Shown here: piece after piece, positions 5,396 to 6,360 of the stretch
Layout of the letters: each line of letters begins with the position of its first letter
How positions within the stretch are numbered: position 1 is the first letter of the stretch
NCBI GenBank assembly: GCA_003561145.1
Contig: PWXL01000262.1
Span: 1-6,360, forward strand
Direction of reading: 5' to 3'
DNA from: Candidatus Atribacteria bacterium
Lineage (GTDB): Bacteria > Atribacterota > Atribacteria > Atribacterales > Atribacteraceae
Length of the DNA stretch: 6,360 nucleotides
Notes under the pieces: model-generated
Database searches by the model: none
What the model saw: only the letters and a program-made list of their open reading frames with translations
What the model was told of the DNA's origin: nothing
Made by a program: the position numbers and the translations under genes

Positions 5396-6343
5396 TCAAT
5401 CCCCAATGGGACCAGTAAGATCCGGTTGGAGAAGGTCTTTGAGCTTGCGTATCATGATCTCGGTAGCCTGCTGGAATGCCTCCTTGGTACTCCCTCCAAT
5501 GTGAGGGGTGGTGATAAGGTTTTCCTGGCATATCATCTCCCTGTCTTCCGGAGGCTCGGTATCAAATACATCGAGCGCCGCTCCTCCGATATGTCCCTCT
5601 TCAAGCGCTTGACGCAGGGCTGCCTGGTCAATGACTTTTCCACGGGAAGTATTGATGATATATGCTCCCTTTTTCATCATAGCTAGAGCCTCGGCGGACA
5701 GGAGGTTCCGTGTTTGCTCGTTCAAAATCACATGAAGGGATACAATATCGCTCTTCTCCAAAAGCTCCTCCAGGCGCAATACCCTTCTCGCCCCATGGTT
5801 GTTGAATTCTTCTTCCGGCACATATGGATCAAAACCAACAACCTCGGCTCGCATGGCGCTGGCGATTTCAGCAACTCTGCGGCCGATCCCACCGAAGCCT
5901 ATAATGCCCCATGTCTTCCCTTCCACCGTTTTGCCCGTATATTTCCCTTTCCCCCATTGACCTTCTTTGAGCAGTGCACACGTGGTATAGATGTGCCTCA
6001 TCATGCTCACCGCTAAACCTATAGTGAATTCAGCCACGCTGGAAACCGATGACTCCGGGGTATTCACAACCTCCACATTGTGCCGTGCGCAAGACTCCTT
6101 ATCGATATTATCGGTTCCCACACCGGGCCTTGCCACCACACGCAACACAGGAGCGTTCTCAATGATACGGGGGGTAACCTTGGGTTTGGACCGAACCACA
6201 AAAACATGCTGGTCTTTAATAGCATCCACAATCTCATCCTCTTCATGGGAGTTGAGTATAGTCACCGGTCCAATCTCTTCCTTGAGTCGTCGGGCCATCT
6301 CGTCAGGGACCCCGAATGCACAGAGTACTTTTATTTTACTCAT
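5396..6343 (-). CDS. D-isomer-specific 2-hydroxyacid dehydrogenase, probably phosphoglycerate dehydrogenase without ACT domain
   Basis: The 315-residue protein has the two-domain fold of this NAD-dependent family: a split substrate domain (about 1-100 and 285-315) around a Rossmann domain with G-F-G-G-I-G at 149-154. The catalytic set is complete: R234 in NTSRGK, E263 in DTEPP and H281 in TPHIGG. The VVRSKPKVT (49-57), ARPGVGTDNID (71-81) and SSVAEFTIGLA (101-111) segments are closest to 3-phosphoglycerate dehydrogenase (SerA), which starts serine synthesis. The protein ends right after the catalytic core, so it lacks the ACT domain that gives serine feedback in longer SerA enzymes. A hydroxypyruvate or glyoxylate reductase cannot be excluded. 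GGGAGGTG seven bases before the ATG supports the start. It is the first visible gene of the cluster, and archease follows after 40 bases. Placement with serS and tRNA-Ser favours a serine role but does not prove it. Confidence 0.88.
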   Translation of the reverse strand: MSKIKVLCAFGVPDEMARRLKEEIGPVTILNSHEEDEIVDAIKDQHVFVVRSKPKVTPRIIENAPVLRVVARPGVGTDNIDKESCARHNVEVVNTPESSVSSVAEFTIGLAVSMMRHIYTTCALLKEGQWGKGKYTGKTVEGKTWGIIGFGGIGRRVAEIASAMRAEVVGFDPYVPEEEFNNHGARRVLRLEELLEKSDIVSLHVILNEQTRNLLSAEALAMMKKGAYIINTSRGKVIDQAALRQALEEGHIGGAALDVFDTEPPEDREMICQENLITTPHIGGSTKEAFQQATEIMIRKLKDLLQPDLTGPIGD

Positions 6344-6360
6344 TCTGTAACACCTCCCAC

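Overview
The window is a compact run of bacterial genes, all on the minus strand, with short gaps and strong Shine-Dalgarno sites (GGGAGG, GAGGTGG, AAGGAG). It is chromosomal in character and I see no plasmid, phage or transposase genes. The lineage cannot be fixed from the sequence. An archease plus a long-form RtcB in one bacterial operon, an encoded tRNA CCA end and a secreted metallopeptidase suggest an anaerobic or deep-branching bacterium, but that is a guess.

In the direction of transcription (right to left) the layout is: a short D-2-hydroxyacid dehydrogenase of the phosphoglycerate dehydrogenase (SerA) type (6343-5396); archease (5355-4936); the RNA ligase RtcB (4894-3437); seryl-tRNA synthetase SerS (3405-2122); a Gfo/Idh/MocA-type oxidoreductase whose ATG directly follows the serS stop codon (2121-1003); and a tRNA-Ser(UGA) gene (960-874) with its own promoter overlapping the end of the oxidoreductase gene. 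Gaps within the protein cluster are 40, 41, 31 and 0 bases and contain no evident terminator, so one transcript is likely. Its promoter would lie right of the window.

A spacer of 222 bases follows (873-652). It holds an imperfect direct repeat of the tRNA 3' end, three TGAGAAG heptamers and a possible -10 box. A further minus-strand gene then starts at 651 and runs off the left edge. It encodes a signal peptide and a gluzincin-type zinc metallopeptidase domain (HELAH at residues 125-129, WEG at 162-164). It is easily missed because its stop codon is outside the window.

Two themes meet here. Archease and RtcB form a known RNA ligase and activator pair for RNA repair or tRNA splicing-type ligation. 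SerA-like dehydrogenase, SerS and tRNA-Ser could supply, charge and carry serine. Whether the themes are functionally linked or merely share a housekeeping operon cannot be decided from one window. No clearly novel system is visible. The most unusual points are the combined RNA-repair and serine neighbourhood, the repeat of the tRNA 3' end, and the hidden partial metallopeptidase.
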